A stretch of 41,918 nt of DNA from Paenibacillus sp. OK003 (GCF_900109515.1 NZ_FOBD01000031.1:1-41918); one strand, 5' to 3'. Positions 17,634-26,403 are shown, counted from the stretch's first letter. Notes: a model not told the origin generated them from the sequence alone. Program-made: numbers and translations.

Positions 17634-18698
17634 GTGAAATTCAAATTCAGAATCATTTTGTTCGCTTCTTTAAGTCTCCTGTTGCTCTTGCTTGCAGCAT
17701 GTTCCAATTCATCCTCTTCCACCACTACCACCCCCGCTGCGGAGGGAAGCAATTCATCGGAAACAGCAGCACAAGTAGAAAATACAAGCAAAACATCCTA
17801 TCCTCTCACGATTGAGAATTTTAGCATCTCAGGTGAAGGTGGCGAGTGGAAACCAAAATCACAAACATTCGAGAAAGCCCCCGAGCGTGTCTTGGCAAAT
17901 ACCCAATCTGCTGCAGAGATGCTGATCAAGCTTGGGCTGACCGATAAAATGGTTGGAGTCGCCGCATTGTATGGCACGGTTACTCCTGATGTCGCAGATG
18001 ATTTTGCGAAAATCCCTGTCTTGTCCAAAGATTATGTCGGCAAAGAGCTCGTTGTAGGCGCAAGTCCGGATCTGGTGCTGGGACGTGGAGATCTCTTCGC
18101 AGACGCAGACTGGGGTGTTGGTACCGTGGATGGCTTGAATGACATGAACATCCGCACCTTCCTGCAAAAGACGAATCATCAAGGGACATTGGACAGCCTC
18201 TATAATGATATTGCACAGTTGGGCCAAATCTTCGATGTACAGGACAACGCCGCAAAATTCACGGAAAGTCTGAAAGCTCGGGTTGAAGCCATCAAGTCAA
18301 GTGTGGCAGATCAATCTGAGCACAGTTTTGCCTATATCGTCCCTGCTACGGAAGACACGATCACTGTAAGCAGCATGCAAAATGATACGTATCAGTTGGA
18401 TGCACTGAGCCTGTTGAAACTGAAAAATACATTTGATGGCGTGCAAGGTGAAGTCAGTGTGGAACAACTAATCACTGCAAACCCGGACTACCTGCTCTTA
18501 TCCGCCTATGCCGGTTCCCCGGATATCGACAAGCTGATTCAGAATCTGTATGCCAACCCTGCATTGCAAAGCATGAATGCCATTAAAAACAAACAAATTT
18601 ACGTAACAGATTTCAGTCAGTTCTGGGGTTATGGATATCAAATTCTGGACGGCATTGAGAAGATGGAACAGGAAATGAAGGCAAATCCGATCAAGTAA
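17634..18698 (+). CDS. Iron-siderophore-binding lipoprotein
   Basis: 354 residues, periplasmic-binding-2 fold. The signal peptide ends with lipobox LAAC, Cys23, then a Ser/Thr-rich linker. The start is GTG 17634, ten bases after AAAAGGGG. It delivers a ferric siderophore or related iron chelate to the divergent permease and ATPase. The ligand cannot be read from sequence. Confidence 0.9.
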   Translation: MKFKFRIILFASLSLLLLLLAACSNSSSSTTTTPAAEGSNSSETAAQVENTSKTSYPLTIENFSISGEGGEWKPKSQTFEKAPERVLANTQSAAEMLIKLGLTDKMVGVAALYGTVTPDVADDFAKIPVLSKDYVGKELVVGASPDLVLGRGDLFADADWGVGTVDGLNDMNIRTFLQKTNHQGTLDSLYNDIAQLGQIFDVQDNAAKFTESLKARVEAIKSSVADQSEHSFAYIVPATEDTITVSSMQNDTYQLDALSLLKLKNTFDGVQGEVSVEQLITANPDYLLLSAYAGSPDIDKLIQNLYANPALQSMNAIKNKQIYVTDFSQFWGYGYQILDGIEKMEQEMKANPIK

Positions 18699-18736
18699 TT
18701 GCAGGGCATCTACTTCCAAATTCAAATAAAAAATAG

Positions 18737-18774
18737 AAAGAGCAGGAGAAAAGGTTTCTCGCTGCTCTTTTTCG
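18737..18774 (+). terminator. Terminator of siderophore-binding gene
   Basis: AAAGAGCAG and CTGCTCTTT form the outer stem, GAGAAA and TTTCTC the inner, followed by TTTTC. Confidence 0.9.
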
Positions 18775-18806
18775 TCCGTTTATGTGTCCATAATTGAAAT
18801 CCGAGC

Positions 18807-18835
18807 TTGACATTAGTTTGATAACAAACTATATT
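18807..18835 (+). promoter_or_regulatory. SigA promoter with overlapping MarR operator
   Basis: TTGACA (18807-18812), 17-base spacer, TATATT (18830-18835). The spacer is largely the palindrome AGTTTGATAACAAACT (18815-18830), so a bound regulator would block polymerase. The predicted start of RNA falls at or next to the A of the MarR ATG at 18842. Confidence 0.75.
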
Positions 18836-18841
18836 ACACAT

Positions 18842-19264
18842 ATGAAAACGACAGACGCTATATCACTCGTATCCAAAATTAAAGAGAAGGTCAACCGCTT
18901 CATTTTATCCGAGATGGCTGAACAGGGAATCCAGGATCTGGCCACGTCGCATGGGGATATTATCTACGCCCTGTACAACCATTCCCGAATGACCATGGCT
19001 GAAATCGCCAAAAAAATTGGCAAGGATAAATCCACGGTCACAGCGCTTGTCGACAAATTGGTTCGCAACGGTTATGTCGTCAAAGAGCGCGATGCAACTG
19101 ATTCACGGATTGTCCATGTGACATTGACTGCAAAAGGAGAACAACTTAAACCAGCCTTTGAAGATATCTCCCAGCGCTTGCTAGACGCATTTTATGCGGA
19201 TGTTACTGAAGCGGAGAAAAAGGAACTGCTTCGAATTTTGATGAAAATTCACGGCAACTTCTAA
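18842..19264 (+). CDS. MarR-family transcriptional regulator
   Basis: 140 residues with a winged helix: MTMAEIAKKIGKDKSTVTAL is the recognition region and the wing includes ERDATDSR, the usual MarR signature. The ATG at 18842 is chosen because a promoter occupies the upstream in-frame codons. No ribosome site exists before it, so the mRNA is likely leaderless. It probably represses itself and the next gene, since near-identical palindromes precede both. Confidence 0.88.
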   Translation: MKTTDAISLVSKIKEKVNRFILSEMAEQGIQDLATSHGDIIYALYNHSRMTMAEIAKKIGKDKSTVTALVDKLVRNGYVVKERDATDSRIVHVTLTAKGEQLKPAFEDISQRLLDAFYADVTEAEKKELLRILMKIHGNF

Positions 19265-19280
19265 TTTTTTTTGGAGTGAT

Positions 19281-19296
19281 AGTTTGATATAAAACT
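19281..19296 (+). promoter_or_regulatory. Second MarR operator
   Basis: AGTTTGATATAAAACT matches the palindrome in the MarR promoter at 14 of 16 positions and lies between the MarR stop and the hydrolase ribosome site. Confidence 0.6.
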
Positions 19297-19316
19297 AATT
19301 TTGGAGGGTTGTCCTA

Positions 19317-20150
19317 ATGATCGATTTTACTCAATTGCTACCTGAACATGAAGTCAAAACGATAGGAAAACATGATTTGCACCTTGAAATATATGAAGGT
19401 CATACGGCTCCCCCCTCGGTAAATTCAGCAAAAAGGCCTCCCCTCTTGTTTGTTCATGGCGCATATACAGGCAGCTGGATGTGGAGCAAATATATACCCC
19501 ACTTCGTTAAACTAGGCTGGACCTGCTACGTCATGAACCTGAGAAGTCATTACAAAAGCCGGGTAATGGACATGACGAAAATTACGTTTGAGGACTATTT
19601 GGAGGATATCCGGGAAGTTCTGGCGGAGTGTGATGAGCCCCCTGTTCTCATCGGTTTCAGCATGGGCGGAATACTCAGTCAGAAGATTGCCGAGGCGACT
19701 GCTTTAGCTGGATTGGTCGTGATTGATTCCAGTCTAAGTCAGGAAGTTCATCAATTGATTCCCTATCCTGAGAGTGATCGAATGATACCTGACATTGTCA
19801 TCCCTCCCCCGGCCCGCGAAGAGCACAGCAGTATTGACGAATCAGCAGAGGATATTGCATTTCAGCGTAAATATTTGCAGATGGAGTCAGCGAAGGCATT
19901 TCTCACGTTCTCGGCGGCATTTGGGTCAAGCGGCGGTGTATCCATCAACGGCAATTTAATTACATGTCCGAGTCTGGTCATCAAAGCTGTAGAATCCGAT
20001 GAGGAGGAACGGAGAGGTCAACTGACTTCAGAACAGCTAGGCGCTGAATATGCAGGGCTGTGGGATACAACCCATACCGGATTGCTCGTTGGCCAGCGTT
20101 ATTTGGAAGTTGTGGAGATCATCCTGAAATGGTTAAATCGGGGGAATTAA
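19317..20150 (+). CDS. Alpha/beta hydrolase
   Basis: 277 residues. Oxyanion loop LFVHGAYTGSW, nucleophile elbow GFSMGG, and a late catalytic His in TTHTGLLVG. Cytoplasmic. GGAGG lies nine bases before the ATG. It is paired with the MarR gene and a matching operator, so it probably acts on the compound, or a derivative of it, that the regulator senses. Substrate unknown. Confidence 0.87.
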   Translation: MIDFTQLLPEHEVKTIGKHDLHLEIYEGHTAPPSVNSAKRPPLLFVHGAYTGSWMWSKYIPHFVKLGWTCYVMNLRSHYKSRVMDMTKITFEDYLEDIREVLAECDEPPVLIGFSMGGILSQKIAEATALAGLVVIDSSLSQEVHQLIPYPESDRMIPDIVIPPPAREEHSSIDESAEDIAFQRKYLQMESAKAFLTFSAAFGSSGGVSINGNLITCPSLVIKAVESDEEERRGQLTSEQLGAEYAGLWDTTHTGLLVGQRYLEVVEIILKWLNRGN

Positions 20151-20170
20151 AATTAAAGCATGCAAAAAAA

Positions 20171-20315
20171 CGCTCGCTACTCCATGCGTGATACATGGGA
20201 GCCTGAGATACCCGCTTCCTTGGTAATCTCGCGTTGGATAGCTCTCCTCCCCGCCTGTTTCCAGGCCGAATCGGTCAAGCAAAAATTCCCTATCCTGATC
20301 TTCTAAAATGTCGAG
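20171..20315 (-). pseudogene. Decayed partial copy of the sigK 3' end
   Basis: Read on the minus strand it matches the end of the neighbouring sigK from LDIL-D through RFGLE-GGEE to SR-VSR-E, the sigma region 4 helix-turn-helix. A one-base insertion around 20240 shifts the frame, and a TAG replaces the Lys codon after the SRIE-equivalent motif. It lies beyond sigK's own terminator, in the same orientation. It cannot make a working sigma factor. Confidence 0.85.
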
Positions 20316-20321
20316 AGCAAC

Positions 20322-20359
20322 TAAAACAAAAAAGCAACTCATCCACAGACAAGTTGCTT
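20322..20359 (-). terminator. Terminator of sigK
   Basis: On the minus strand AAGCAACT and AGTTGCTT form an eight-pair stem, followed by TTTTGTTTT. It lies 46 bases past the sigK stop and before the decayed copy. Confidence 0.88.
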
Positions 20360-20404
20360 CCTATGCACTCTATTGTTCTCCGTACTACCTTGTAGCTTGT
20401 AATC

Positions 20405-21106
20405 TCACTGCTTCGCCTTATAAAACTCGTGATACAGCTTCATTAGCGCCCGCTTCTCAATCCGTGATACATAGGAGCGTGAGATGCCAAGTTCCTTGGC
20501 TATCTCGCGTTGGGTGCGCTCTTCCCCACCTGCCTCCAGGCCGAATCGGCCAATAACAACTTCCTTTTCCCGATCATCCAAGATGTCGAGATTGCGGTAA
20601 ATTTTGCTTTTTTCAATCTTGAGTTGCACCTTATCTACAACGTCGTCGGCTTCTGTTCCGAGAATATCAATTAATGTAATTTCATTGCCCTCTTTGTCCG
20701 TTCCGATTGGATCATGTAGGGATACGTCTTTACGTGTTTTCTTCAGGGAGCGAAGATGCATAAGTATTTCGTTTTCAATGCAACGGGCAGCAAATGTAGC
20801 GAGTTTGGTCCCTTTGCCTTGTTGAAAACTTTCGATCGCCTTAATCAAACCAATCGTTCCAATCGAAATCAGGTCTTCCTGGTCTTCGCCAGTATTGTCA
20901 AATTTCTTGACGATATGCGCGACGAGGCGCAGATTGTGTTCGATAAGCAAATTACGCGAATGAGCATTGCCTTCGGCCATGAGGCGTAAATGTTTGGCTT
21001 CATCATCCTCAGCGAGGGGCTGAGGAAAGGCGTTGTTTTTGACATACGAGACAAGTAACGTTAACTCTTTAATGAACAGGGCAATTGCGGTAAACAATCC
21101 GGGCAC
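20405..21106 (-). CDS. sigK: RNA polymerase sporulation sigma factor SigK
   Basis: 233 residues, uninterrupted. The N-terminus VPGLFTAIALFIKELTLLV is the hydrophobic pro-sequence removed in the mother cell during late sporulation; KNNAFPQPL follows as in known SigK. Sigma region 2 (DLISIGTIGLIKAIESF) and region 4 (REIAKELGISRSYVSRIEK) are clear. The start is GTG 21106, six bases after AGGAGGTG. The gene is not split by a skin-type element as in Bacillus subtilis. Confidence 0.95.
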   Translation of the reverse strand: MPGLFTAIALFIKELTLLVSYVKNNAFPQPLAEDDEAKHLRLMAEGNAHSRNLLIEHNLRLVAHIVKKFDNTGEDQEDLISIGTIGLIKAIESFQQGKGTKLATFAARCIENEILMHLRSLKKTRKDVSLHDPIGTDKEGNEITLIDILGTEADDVVDKVQLKIEKSKIYRNLDILDDREKEVVIGRFGLEAGGEERTQREIAKELGISRSYVSRIEKRALMKLYHEFYKAKQ

Positions 21107-21235
21107 AGATGACACCTCCTGCAGTTTTACAACGATCTGGCCTGAGCACATGTGGGAACAGGGTCGATTTATTGTATGTAGGCGTGTGCCCAGAAGTGCA
21201 CGTACACTTCAAAAAGGAAATGTTTCCGCAGGATT

Positions 21236-21415
21236 TCATACACTCACTGAAACGATGGCCCCCACCTTCTGAAGGATGAGGAATTCTTTCTCAACACTTT
21301 CGATAAAATACTTCTTCTCGCCAAATATCACGACATCATTCTCGGCTAATTGAACTTCGCTTTTGAAATAAATAAAATTGTCCGTTTCTCTGAACGCACC
21401 TTTATAGTAGTACAT
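21236..21415 (-). CDS. Small hypothetical protein
   Basis: 59 residues, rich in beta-prone and aromatic residues (MYYYKGAFRETDNFIYFKSE at the start), no signal or membrane segment. GGGAG precedes the ATG at 21415 by eight bases, better than the upstream in-frame GTG. I do not recognise the family. It lies upstream of sigK on the same strand but 129 bases away. Confidence 0.5.
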   Translation of the reverse strand: MYYYKGAFRETDNFIYFKSEVQLAENDVVIFGEKKYFIESVEKEFLILQKVGAIVSVSV

Positions 21416-21484
21416 GTCATCAACTCCCTCTAGCTCCACCCCTTGATGCGAAGCAGTAATGTTAGCCTTGGCCGTGCTCTTTAT

Positions 21485-21677
21485 CTAAAGAACCCAGTAC
21501 GTCTTATTTGGACACCTAACCTTCTTTTTCAAACGTAAGGAACACCAGACATGTTATTTCCTCAAACTATTATAAAAAACGCTACAAACGGACCCAAAAT
21601 CCGAAATAACGTGTCTTAAATTCCTTAGCCTGCTGGATTCGCTTCAAACCCTTAAATAACGTGTCTCAGATTCGGCA
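21485..21677. repeat. Symmetric four-copy intergenic repeat
   Basis: A unit of about 26 bases, core AAATAACGTGTCT...TTCCTTAG, occurs four times: inverted and degenerate at 21485-21511, inverted at 21535-21562, direct at 21602-21627, direct at 21652-21677. Within each pair the spacing is 50 bases, and the two pairs face away from each other. No coding potential. Confidence 0.65.
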
Positions 21678-21696
21678 GCACTCACCACGCACATAC

Positions 21697-21731
21697 CAAA
21701 AACCTCAGCTCTGTACAATACAGAACTGAGG
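21697..21731 (-). terminator. Terminator of the esterase gene
   Basis: CCTCAGCTCTGT (21703-21714) against ACAGAACTGAGG (21719-21730), one mismatch, with TTTTTGG on the minus-strand exit. Confidence 0.85.
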
Positions 21732-21768
21732 CTGCTGCTCATTACTACCTTTTATGAAGGCTTGCTGA

Positions 21769-22716
21769 TTACTTGAAAATGCGTTGAGAGAACTGGTACA
21801 GTCCACTGTTCCAAACAGACGGCTCATGCCCCCCTACATCCTGATACCAGGTATGCGGAATGTTCATGCTGCTCAAGCCGTTTTTGAAATTCTGGCTGAC
21901 CCATAACAGACCGTCACTCGAACCACAAGATAACCACAGCAATTTAAGTTTACTTGCGACTTGTCCCGGATTCGTGACCAATTCCGACACCGATTTTGTA
22001 TTCGGTGCTGCGGAGAAAGCGCCGACCCAGGCGAAGGTATCCAGATTCTTCAACCCGAAGTTGAGAGATTGTCCACCACCCATGGACAGACCCGCCAGCG
22101 CACGACTATTGCGGTCTTTGTACACTGGATAATTGGCTTCGATATGAGGAATCAGATCCTTGAGCAAGTCTTGTTCAAATCGTTCAAATGCAGCCACTTT
22201 GTCCGGGGCATAAATGTCACCGATCGGACGATCATCCTTCATGGCGCGGCCATTCGGGAAGACTACGATCATGTCTGACAGCTTGCCTTCGGAATACAGG
22301 TTGTCCAGAATGTTCTTCGGTTTCATGGCGTTAACCCACTCATACTCATCCCCGCCAATGCCGTGCAGGAGATACAGGACGTTATACTTTTTATTCGGAG
22401 AATATCCTGGCGGTGTATACACCATTGCTTTGCGTGCATTGCCAACCGTTGTGGAATAATAGGAGATCAGATTGGTATTTCCATGCGGAATATTGTTCCG
22501 ATATGAATCATAGCCTGGTGGTGCAGGCACAACCGCACTTGGAGTCAGGGCATTTTGACTTTCGAAGCTTGAGGCATTCACAGTTCCATGATTTCCAATT
22601 TCCTGGAGAGAGGTTGCGGTGACCCCTTCATTCGACTCAGTGGCAAAAGCCATCGTTGGCACAAGTAATGCAGCGGTTATTGAAAGACTCAAAATAGAAG
22701 ACAAACGTTTTTTCAT
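21769..22716 (-). CDS. Secreted CE1-type esterase (feruloyl/acetyl-xylan esterase-like)
   Basis: 315 residues. A signal peptide ends at about AFA-25, so the protein is exported. The esterase-D fold shows LYLLHGIGGDEYEWV, nucleophile GLSMGGG, an Asp in SCGSSDG and His in VGGHEPSVW, the arrangement of carbohydrate esterase family 1 and XynZ-like enzymes that remove ferulate or acetyl groups from plant polysaccharides. AAAGGAG precedes the ATG. Monocistronic. No carbohydrate-binding module is attached. Confidence 0.9.
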   Translation of the reverse strand: MKKRLSSILSLSITAALLVPTMAFATESNEGVTATSLQEIGNHGTVNASSFESQNALTPSAVVPAPPGYDSYRNNIPHGNTNLISYYSTTVGNARKAMVYTPPGYSPNKKYNVLYLLHGIGGDEYEWVNAMKPKNILDNLYSEGKLSDMIVVFPNGRAMKDDRPIGDIYAPDKVAAFERFEQDLLKDLIPHIEANYPVYKDRNSRALAGLSMGGGQSLNFGLKNLDTFAWVGAFSAAPNTKSVSELVTNPGQVASKLKLLWLSCGSSDGLLWVSQNFKNGLSSMNIPHTWYQDVGGHEPSVWNSGLYQFSQRIFK

Positions 22717-23074
22717 ATGATTACTTCTCCTTTACCCATTTTATTTTGGAGCATTCAAACATAGTTTGAAACAGAACTTTCATAGAACACACAATTTGAA
22801 AGCCCTTACAAAATAAACGTGAACTTCACCCCCTTTCAGCATATATTGCCTGTACCCTTACGATTTCTCGGGTAAAAAAGAAAATGCATTTTGCATATAT
22901 TTACAATTGATTCCATTATAACGTGTAAAATAACTTATAATACTTAAATATCCATTGTTTTTTCTTTAAAAAGTATATCTCTTTTATCCTTTACTCTGAG
23001 AATCTGAATATGTAAACAGGGCTATGTGCGACTTAACTGAGCTTGAAATCTATTAAAAATAGTAGAGTAAAAAA
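22717..23074. other. Upstream region of the esterase, no gene
   Basis: AT-rich, no coding potential seen. TGAAAGCCCTTACA at 22797-22810 resembles a catabolite (cre) site except for the central CG, which is CC, so it is at best weak. Confidence 0.4.
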
Positions 23075-23114
23075 AAGCCTCAACTCTCCGTGTTACACAG
23101 GAGAATTGAAGCTT
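23070..23114 (-). terminator. Terminator of the MFS gene
   Basis: Long imperfect hairpin (about 23075-23114) with AAGCTTCAATTCTCC against GGAGAGTTGAGGCTT on the minus strand and a run of eight T after it. Confidence 0.9.
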
Positions 23115-23127
23115 TCTGACTTTCTTT

Positions 23128-24378
23128 TCAGTTTACCGGCGCTGCCTCAGCGACCTCTACGATTTCCGGCAACCTTGTTTTGCGTTCCATAGTCACGCTA
23201 ATGAGTAATCCCACAAGTCCAAGTGCTGCAATAACTGCTGCATACAACGGTACTGAGATAAGTCCCGTATGCGTAATTGCAAACCCGCCCAAATAGGCAC
23301 CACCTGCGTTGCCCAGATTAAAGGCCGAGTGACTCGACGTTGTCGCCAGCAGCGGTGCTTCACGAGTCATATTCATAATTCGAATTTGCAGACCTGGCAT
23401 AATCCCAAAAGCCGCAACGCCCCAGCAGAAGATGGTGATTACCGCTAGATACGGATTGTCCAGCGTCAACGTTAAGGCCGCCAACAGAACAGACAATATA
23501 CCGAAGTTAACCATCAGGGAAGGCATCAGCTTCCAGTCTGCCAGACGACCACCAAGCATATTCCCCAATGTAACGCCGACACCGAACAGCACCAGAATCC
23601 AGGTCACGCTCTGCTCAGCAAAACCACTAATATCGACAAGCATTGGTGTGATATAAGTAAACACAGCGAACAGACTTCCACAGCCTAGCGCACCAATGAG
23701 CAATATCAATAACACTTGGGGGCGAACCAGATTTCGGAATTGCTGACCCAAGTTTGCTGGTGGTCCCTGCTGGATCTCCGGAATGAAACGAATGATACCA
23801 ATCAATGAGATAATGCCCAGAATGGTAATAGCTCCAAACGATGACCGCCATCCGAGCTGTTGCCCGATGAAGGTACCAAACGGCACACCGATAATGTTGG
23901 CAATCGTTAATCCAGCCAGGACTACGGATACCGCTCCTGCCCTTCTCTCCGGCGCAACCAATCGTGTTGCCAGCAGCGAGCCTACTCCCAGAAACGTACC
24001 GTGGGCGAATGCCGTTAGAATACGTGCCGAGATGAGCAGTCCGTAAGTTGGTGCAATAACAGACAATGCGTTACCGATGATAAAAATACACATCAGCAGT
24101 ACGAGCAGTTTTTTCTGCGGAATCTTGTGCGTGAACACGGTTAGTACAGGCGCGCCCACCGCCACCCCAAGCGCGTAACCCGTAATTAACTGCCCTGCTT
24201 GGGGGATACTCACATTCAAATCCGCCGCCACATTAGGCAGAAGGCCCATAATAATAAACTCTGTCATGCCAATGGCAAAAGCCCCTACCGTCAGGCATAA
24301 CAGGGATAAGGGAAACGCCCCTCGTTTAGCAGATTTCGTAACTTGCGATTCCGTTTGAGATAATTCTGTCTTACGCAT
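23128..24378 (-). CDS. MFS transporter, DHA1 AraJ/arabinose-efflux-like
   Basis: 416 residues, 12 predicted membrane helices. The first helix region GAFAIGMTEFIIMGLLP is typical of the AraJ/NepI/chloramphenicol-efflux branch of drug:proton antiporters. It follows the ADP-ribosylglycohydrolase gene after 25 bases and is probably cotranscribed with it. The export substrate is unknown: sugar, nucleoside and drug exporters share this pattern. Confidence 0.88.
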   Translation of the reverse strand: MRKTELSQTESQVTKSAKRGAFPLSLLCLTVGAFAIGMTEFIIMGLLPNVAADLNVSIPQAGQLITGYALGVAVGAPVLTVFTHKIPQKKLLVLLMCIFIIGNALSVIAPTYGLLISARILTAFAHGTFLGVGSLLATRLVAPERRAGAVSVVLAGLTIANIIGVPFGTFIGQQLGWRSSFGAITILGIISLIGIIRFIPEIQQGPPANLGQQFRNLVRPQVLLILLIGALGCGSLFAVFTYITPMLVDISGFAEQSVTWILVLFGVGVTLGNMLGGRLADWKLMPSLMVNFGILSVLLAALTLTLDNPYLAVITIFCWGVAAFGIMPGLQIRIMNMTREAPLLATTSSHSAFNLGNAGGAYLGGFAITHTGLISVPLYAAVIAALGLVGLLISVTMERKTRLPEIVEVAEAAPVN

Positions 24379-24403
24379 ATGATGTTCTCTTCTCCTGTCT
24401 CTT

Positions 24404-25327
24404 CTATCTTGCTTCCGCCTTTGACCACAGTGCCTCTGACAATTCGCTCAACGTATCCTGCATGGCCAGCTTCTCTCGCCAGTGTGCCGGAATGCAGCTT
24501 AATCCATAATACGCCCCGGCGATTTGCCCATATACCGCTCCCGTGGTGTCCGCATCATCGCCCAGATTCACTGCCAGCAGCGCACCCTCTTCGAAGGTCG
24601 ATGATCGATGGAATGCCCATAACGCTGCTTCAAGTGAACGAACAACATAGCCGCTTCCCTGAATATCAGGCGGTGTTTTATCACGGTATGACCCTTGGAC
24701 AATTTCTTCAATGGCTGGCGAAAAAGATTTCTCTTCCCTCCACTGGCGGCAGGTATCAGGCCGTAATATGACATCCTTGTCCGCTCCGCGCAGTCCTGCC
24801 ACCAATATTGCCGCCAGCACTTCGCAAGCTTCCACACTTTCAACAGCGGCATGTGTCGTTCTGGAACTCAACCCAGCATACCTCACTGCTTGATCCGGCT
24901 GGTTGGCATATGCCATGGCTACAGGTGCGAGCCGCATAATTGATCCATTTCCCGCGGTCATCGGGTTGGTTGAACCACTATACGCTTCACCGGTTGCTGC
25001 AAACCGTTCTAGGGCATTTCGAGTCGCGCCGCCAATATCAAAGCAGGTTCCCGTACTGCTCATATAACCCACCTGATACCAATTCGTATATCTGCGCATC
25101 TGATCCTCGGGATCAAAGTTTTCTTTTCTCACCAAGCTTTCTGCCAGACACAGGGCCATCGACGTATCATCCGTCCACTGTCCTGGCTCCAGATCGAATA
25201 CCCCGCCGCCCACAATATCGGTAACAGGCTCAAATGTGCCGGGACTGCTGAATTCCACTGTGGTTCCCAGTGCATCTCCTGCGGCAAGCCCAATCAAACA
25301 ACCTTGGAAACGATCCTTAAGCAGCAT
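24404..25327 (-). CDS. ADP-ribosylglycohydrolase family protein
   Basis: 307 residues, DraG/ARH fold. The two metal sites are visible: WTDDTSM near residue 52 and GDDADTTGAVYG near residue 258. Such enzymes remove ADP-ribose from proteins or from small metabolites. GGGAGGG precedes the ATG by eight bases. It leads a two-gene operon with an efflux protein, divergent from the mannitol genes; whether it acts on protein or a small molecule is not evident. Confidence 0.9.
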   Translation of the reverse strand: MLLKDRFQGCLIGLAAGDALGTTVEFSSPGTFEPVTDIVGGGVFDLEPGQWTDDTSMALCLAESLVRKENFDPEDQMRRYTNWYQVGYMSSTGTCFDIGGATRNALERFAATGEAYSGSTNPMTAGNGSIMRLAPVAMAYANQPDQAVRYAGLSSRTTHAAVESVEACEVLAAILVAGLRGADKDVILRPDTCRQWREEKSFSPAIEEIVQGSYRDKTPPDIQGSGYVVRSLEAALWAFHRSSTFEEGALLAVNLGDDADTTGAVYGQIAGAYYGLSCIPAHWREKLAMQDTLSELSEALWSKAEAR

Positions 25328-25734
25328 CGTAGATTCCCTCCCCGCGATTTAACTCTCAAATAACTTCTTTCATTCTCCCACATGGCTTGATCTGGCGTAA
25401 AGAATTTTAATACGTTTAAACTGAAAATACAGGTTTTCCATTACACCGCTTACACACAAAAGGTATAACGGTTTTCCACTTTTCTCATTTTCTGAAAACA
25501 CATCATCCATGTGCAAATTTTCCATGTAAACATTCATGACGCGCTTGACCCTTTTGTTTGTCCTATGTTACGGTTTTATTAGCTTATACACCTGTTTTTT
25601 CCCAAATTAATAATTTAAACTCAGCTTTCGCGTCAACTAATGTACCGCAAGTTAAAAAATTCACGGTGTGTATTTGCAGAGAAATTGATTTAGCTTTATC
25701 CCAAAACTAATTCTGAAACAGGAGGAACAAATTT
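25328..25734. promoter_or_regulatory. Divergent promoter region, no gene
   Basis: About 400 bases without coding potential between the ADP-ribosylglycohydrolase and the HAD-mtlD operon. TTTTCCA occurs three times on the plus strand, at 25434, 25472 and 25518, roughly evenly spaced; a TTGACC at 25545 could be a -35 box but no good -10 follows. Confidence 0.4.
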
Positions 25735-26403
25735 ATGATTAAGGCACTGATTTTTGATTTCGATGGAACGATTATTGATACGGAGACAGCATGGTATGTT
25801 GCTTTTCGTGATGCCTACAAGGAACACGGCGTGGACTTAACCCTGGAGATGTACTCGCAATGCATCGGTACCAGTCTGAAAACATTTAATCCTTATGAGT
25901 ACCTCATCACAGATTTGAATCTTCCGATCGATCGGGAAGCGTTCAGGGAATCCGTTCAGCTGCATCATGCAGCATTAATGAACAAAGAACAGGTAAGACC
26001 CGGTATCCAAAGCTACCTTGAAGCTACACGCAAAGCTGGATTGAAACTTGCTGTCGCTTCAAGCTCCAAACGAGAGTGGGTTGAACAGCATCTGGAGCAG
26101 CTCAAGCTGAAGGATTACTTTGAAGTCATTCGCACCGCAGATGATGTTGCCCATGTGAAGCCTGATCCTGCACTGTACAATCAAGCACTTGAAGCCCTTG
26201 GAGTAACTGCAGACGAAGCCGTAGCGATTGAGGATTCACCTAACGGCGCGTGTGCAGCTGCTGCGGCTGGTATTCACTGCGTAGTCATCTCGAATACCAT
26301 TACCGGGACACTTGATTTCGATATGCCTCACCAACGGCTGTCATGCCTGACCGACCTCGAATTTAACGATTTGATTTCGAAACCACTCGTCACTACGGTC
26401 TAA
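25735..26403 (+). CDS. HAD phosphatase, probable mannitol-1-phosphatase
   Basis: 222 residues, HAD subfamily IA with cap. Motif I DFDGT (8-12), motif II VASSS, motif III Lys in HVKPDP, motif IV IEDSPNG. Close in type to beta-phosphoglucomutase-like phosphatases. GGAGG precedes the ATG. It is 47 bases from mtlD in one operon with no mannitol PTS, so it may dephosphorylate mannitol 1-phosphate to free mannitol. That substrate is inferred from context only. Confidence 0.85.
   Translation: MIKALIFDFDGTIIDTETAWYVAFRDAYKEHGVDLTLEMYSQCIGTSLKTFNPYEYLITDLNLPIDREAFRESVQLHHAALMNKEQVRPGIQSYLEATRKAGLKLAVASSSKREWVEQHLEQLKLKDYFEVIRTADDVAHVKPDPALYNQALEALGVTADEAVAIEDSPNGACAAAAAGIHCVVISNTITGTLDFDMPHQRLSCLTDLEFNDLISKPLVTTV

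Noticed and set aside
22797..22810. Possible catabolite-response (cre) site upstream of the esterase
   Set aside because: The central CG, the most conserved part of cre sites, is CC, so it is mentioned only as a weak resemblance.
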